Part shown: in pieces, positions 62,601-64,000 of the stretch | Layout of the letters: the number at the start of each line of letters is the position of its first letter | Numbering within the stretch: the stretch's first letter is position 1 | Assembly (NCBI GenBank): GCA_020636475.1 | Contig: JACJXU010000001.1 | Coordinates: forward strand, 496,001 to 560,000 | From: Chitinophagales bacterium | Lineage (GTDB): Bacteria; Bacteroidota; Bacteroidia; Chitinophagales; UBA2359 | Length of the DNA: 64,000 bases | Direction: 5' to 3' | Notes under the pieces: model-generated | What the model saw: only the letters and a program-made list of their open reading frames with translations | Told to the model about the DNA's origin: nothing | Databases searched by the model: none | Translations under genes and position numbers: made by a program

Positions 62601-63897
62601 CAATTCTTTTGGGTGAAGCGTTGGGGTCGTACGATTTCATCAGTGCTGCCAAAGCCGAAACCATTGCACAAGCCGGAGAAGAACCCGAATAAGCGGCATA
62701 CGCATTGTTGTTAGTAGCAACCGTGCTATAAATATTTTCGCCGGGGGCAAAAACTTTAATACTTCCACCAAAATTAGAAGATGCTTCTCTTGTATCATTG
62801 GCATCTGTGGCACCAACACCCAAAACATTAGGATAAGAACTCGGATACGTTGATGCTACGGTACCATCATTTCCGCCCGAGGCTACCAGCACACTGCCAT
62901 TGTTGTAGGCTTCTTGTAGCAAAATTTGCAGTGTTACGGCATACGGATACACCGACCAAGCCATATTTATCACATCGGCACTATTGGCAATGGCGTAGGC
63001 AATTCCTTCATATACATACGGCAAATCCACGCCTGTATCATTGTTGGTTTTACATTTTACGGGCATTAGTTTTACATTATAACCTAAAGCCGCAATGCCC
63101 AAATTATTGTTGGTAACTGCCGAAATAATGCCTGCGCAATGTGTTCCGTGCGAAAAAACAATGTTTGATGCCGTAGAAGGAGGCATCGGATTATTATCAT
63201 TATCGGCTACGTCCCAGCCATTTACATCATCAACGTAGCCGTTGTTGTCATTATCAATGCCATCGCCGGGTATTTCACCATTATTTTGCCAAATATTACC
63301 CGCCAAATCCGAATGAGAAATGGCTACTGCGTCATCAATTATTGCTACTACTACATTGTTACTTCCGGTAGTAATATCCCAAGCCTGCGGGGCAGATATT
63401 TTATCGAAATACCACTGTTCTGTACTGATATCATTGGGCGTAAGACACTGACGCGCTACGGGCAATCCTTCAACATATTCAAACAAGTTGCTGGCGTGTA
63501 GTGCTTGCAATATTTCCGATAGTTTTCCTTCCGAAAATTCGATTTTATATATTTTCTCTAAATTTTTTAGTTCGGGAAATGCGTGTTTTATACTATAAAT
63601 TTGGTGGTACTCTATCACATCTTTCAATACCGATACACGCTGCTGCGAAAGGGGTTTTGTTGCATCCAAAGTTATATCTATTGCCACATTATCTTTTACT
63701 TTAGCATAAACAATACCCTCATAATAGTCATTCGCCGGATCTACTGCCCATCTATTGGTAAAAGTTTTGGTAAATTCTTTATTTTCAATACAATAGTTGT
63801 AGGTGTGCGAATTTTCGTTTTTCTGTGCCCCTGTATTCAAAAAAGCGATACAAATGATAAGTATCGAAAAAATGAGTTGGTAGAATTTATTCGTCAT
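59620..63897 (-). CDS. Subtilisin-like (S8) serine protease with PKD, choice-of-anchor L and type B T9SS domains
   Basis: A protein of 1425 residues. A signal peptide (about 1-24) and propeptide (about 45-150) precede the S8 domain (about 160-465). The triad can be placed at Asp188 (VAIIDDAV), His250 (SHGTHCAG) and Ser407 (SGSSPACA, where the usual form is SGTSMATP); the oxyanion Asn is N343 in SGGNDG. After it come a PKD domain (about 470-555), a choice-of-anchor L domain (about 650-880; VFASEEYPEFVCSPFND), a Calx-beta domain (about 940-1010), repeated PKD-like units (about 1020-1325) and a gliding-motility-associated sorting domain (YIPKAFTPNGDGVNDVFRV ... FVGNITLIR). It is predicted to be exported by T9SS and to act at or beyond the cell surface. 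Confidence 0.93.
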   Translation of the reverse strand: MTNKFYQLIFSILIICIAFLNTGAQKNENSHTYNYCIENKEFTKTFTNRWAVDPANDYYEGIVYAKVKDNVAIDITLDATKPLSQQRVSVLKDVIEYHQIYSIKHAFPELKNLEKIYKIEFSEGKLSEILQALHASNLFEYVEGLPVARQCLTPNDISTEQWYFDKISAPQAWDITTGSNNVVVAIIDDAVAISHSDLAGNIWQNNGEIPGDGIDNDNNGYVDDVNGWDVADNDNNPMPPSTASNIVFSHGTHCAGIISAVTNNNLGIAALGYNVKLMPVKCKTNNDTGVDLPYVYEGIAYAIANSADVINMAWSVYPYAVTLQILLQEAYNNGSVLVASGGNDGTVASTYPSSYPNVLGVGATDANDTREASSNFGGSIKVFAPGENIYSTVATNNNAYAAYSGSSPACAMVSALAALMKSYDPNASPKRIVKCIEQSLDDINAVNTFLLPGRINAEEALKCLNIPPFAYFTANDLTVEEIVICPGASVTFNDISVGPAINAWNWTFPGGTPSSSTAQNPTVTFNTPGTYEATLTVTSPFGTDSQSLTVEVGTPTAVLSGDTIIISGTGTVLYLELSGTPPFTVSYTNGTTVYTIDNIYENELEIPINPMVTGTAESQEYTYTLVSVTDSFCDVEISGSADILVLDIDPCVDCPYDYVQNTFLGGGCVNAFNVKFTGNLGSIGRFEQGPNLDIGFGAGIFMVTGNPSELLYGPNSAGGTSESLPPLGGNNCSNGTAGPDGDVDLNLLTPVGICTNDAIVLEFDFIPSTSNIKFNYVFASEEYPEFVCSPFNDVFGFFVSGPGINGPYTNNAVNIALIPDTNLPVLINSVNSYASTPSGYSSTACESIAYDDLHISNPLGSNTTEFDGYTVPLTARIFNLIPCEIYHIKLAVADASDEILDSGVFLQAKSFTGGGAPNVVAQGFLDQQTGLFATYEGCETAYFEVSRPDLDEIDEDVEIQFTLGGTAVEGEDYEAFSHTVVIPAGEVSVLIPIEVYQDFVEEGNETLILSLLNTTCDCSNIPISATLLLLDNVVINAGEDIIVCKGESVQLQAIPDNNVSYEWSNPQFLNNPNIPNPVATITETTTFGVQSVDEHGCLAEDNVTVYVVNPPNIPAIVTDTVICDGDLVSYQLTQLAPVLGYSYQWSPPDLLDDPNAPNPSILLNGEDVNLSLQITNQNGCDTTIQVLIHAQAIDIQTSLRDTTFCSGDTILLQAEEGFEKYIWSTGDTTSAINIYEAGTYELTVYNEVGCSTEASAVVTENPGVNPQIIGNTHFVYGDTVQLSLNNLFDYIEWSSGETTQSIVISQPGEYIVKVANEFGCEGLASIYVSADYIDPYYIPKAFTPNGDGVNDVFRVITDSERIVDLDLHIFDRWGNEVFSGQGLDTYWDGYYNSLKANMGVYVYYGHVTLVSGEKLQFVGNITLIR

Positions 63898-64000
63898 AAG
63901 AACGATTTGTTGGGTCTAATTTTTTAATGAATTAAAGATGCTCATTTTTGGGAATATCTGTTGTAAAATAACAGACAATTTTTGATTTAGATAAAAATTC

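Overview
The window reads as a chromosomal segment of a member of the Bacteroidota, probably an environmental gliding-type lineage (Saprospirales/Chitinophagales/Cytophagales-like; I cannot place it more finely). The evidence is: at least six large secreted proteins ending in type A or type B (gliding-motility-associated) type IX secretion system (T9SS) sorting domains, a SusC/SusD outer-membrane pair, SprB-type repeats, and several upstream sites matching the Bacteroidota -7 promoter element TAnnTTTG. The DNA is moderately AT-rich by eye. No T9SS machinery genes, rRNA, CRISPR array, integrase or transposase gene is visible.

Layout. 1-12.1 kb: a leucine-rich-repeat surface protein cut by the window edge, a conserved hypothetical, gatC, a lamin-tail-domain T9SS cargo and a giant 2.77-kilo-residue type B T9SS protein built from two families of repeats. 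12.1-13.2 kb: two small membrane proteins. 13.5-24.3 kb: core metabolism and translation (mitochondrial-type aconitase, pirin, adenosylhomocysteinase, phosphodiesterase, a coiled-coil membrane protein, an arginase/agmatinase-family enzyme and an EF-G paralogue whose GTPase centre is altered). 24.3-29.9 kb: a small secreted protein, tRNA-Met(CAT), an MBL-fold hydrolase, an M43 metalloprotease and a protein combining dockerin-like and cohesin-like segments. 30.1-39.6 kb: a conserved hypothetical, clpB and an orphan SusC/SusD pair. 39.7-48.9 kb: a probable horizontally acquired defence cassette. 49-64 kb: STAS-like protein, HMG-CoA lyase, a second M43 protease, a small glycosyltransferase locus, a Cys-rich lipoprotein, cinA and a multidomain subtilisin-like protease.

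The most interesting locus is 40.2-48.6 kb: a 1079-residue Eco57I-like adenine methyltransferase, then a roughly 230-base repeat-rich control region, then three tightly coupled genes: AbiEi-like antitoxin (DUF6088), AbiEii-like nucleotidyltransferase toxin, and a PLD-nuclease/SNF2-helicase fusion. I read it as a two-part restriction-like system with an AbiE toxin-antitoxin module embedded between its halves. The inferred target-recognition part of the methyltransferase is visibly more AT-rich than the rest of the gene, which suggests specificity-domain swapping. The cassette is bordered on the right by a GC-rich, heavily palindromic intergenic block.

Other points of note are two copies of a roughly 330-360-base MITE-like element with inverted ends (17.2 and 34.5 kb), an in-frame 99-base-period direct repeat (59.3 kb) and an EF-G-like protein lacking the catalytic switch II histidine. 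All calls come from reading the sequence; no database search was run.
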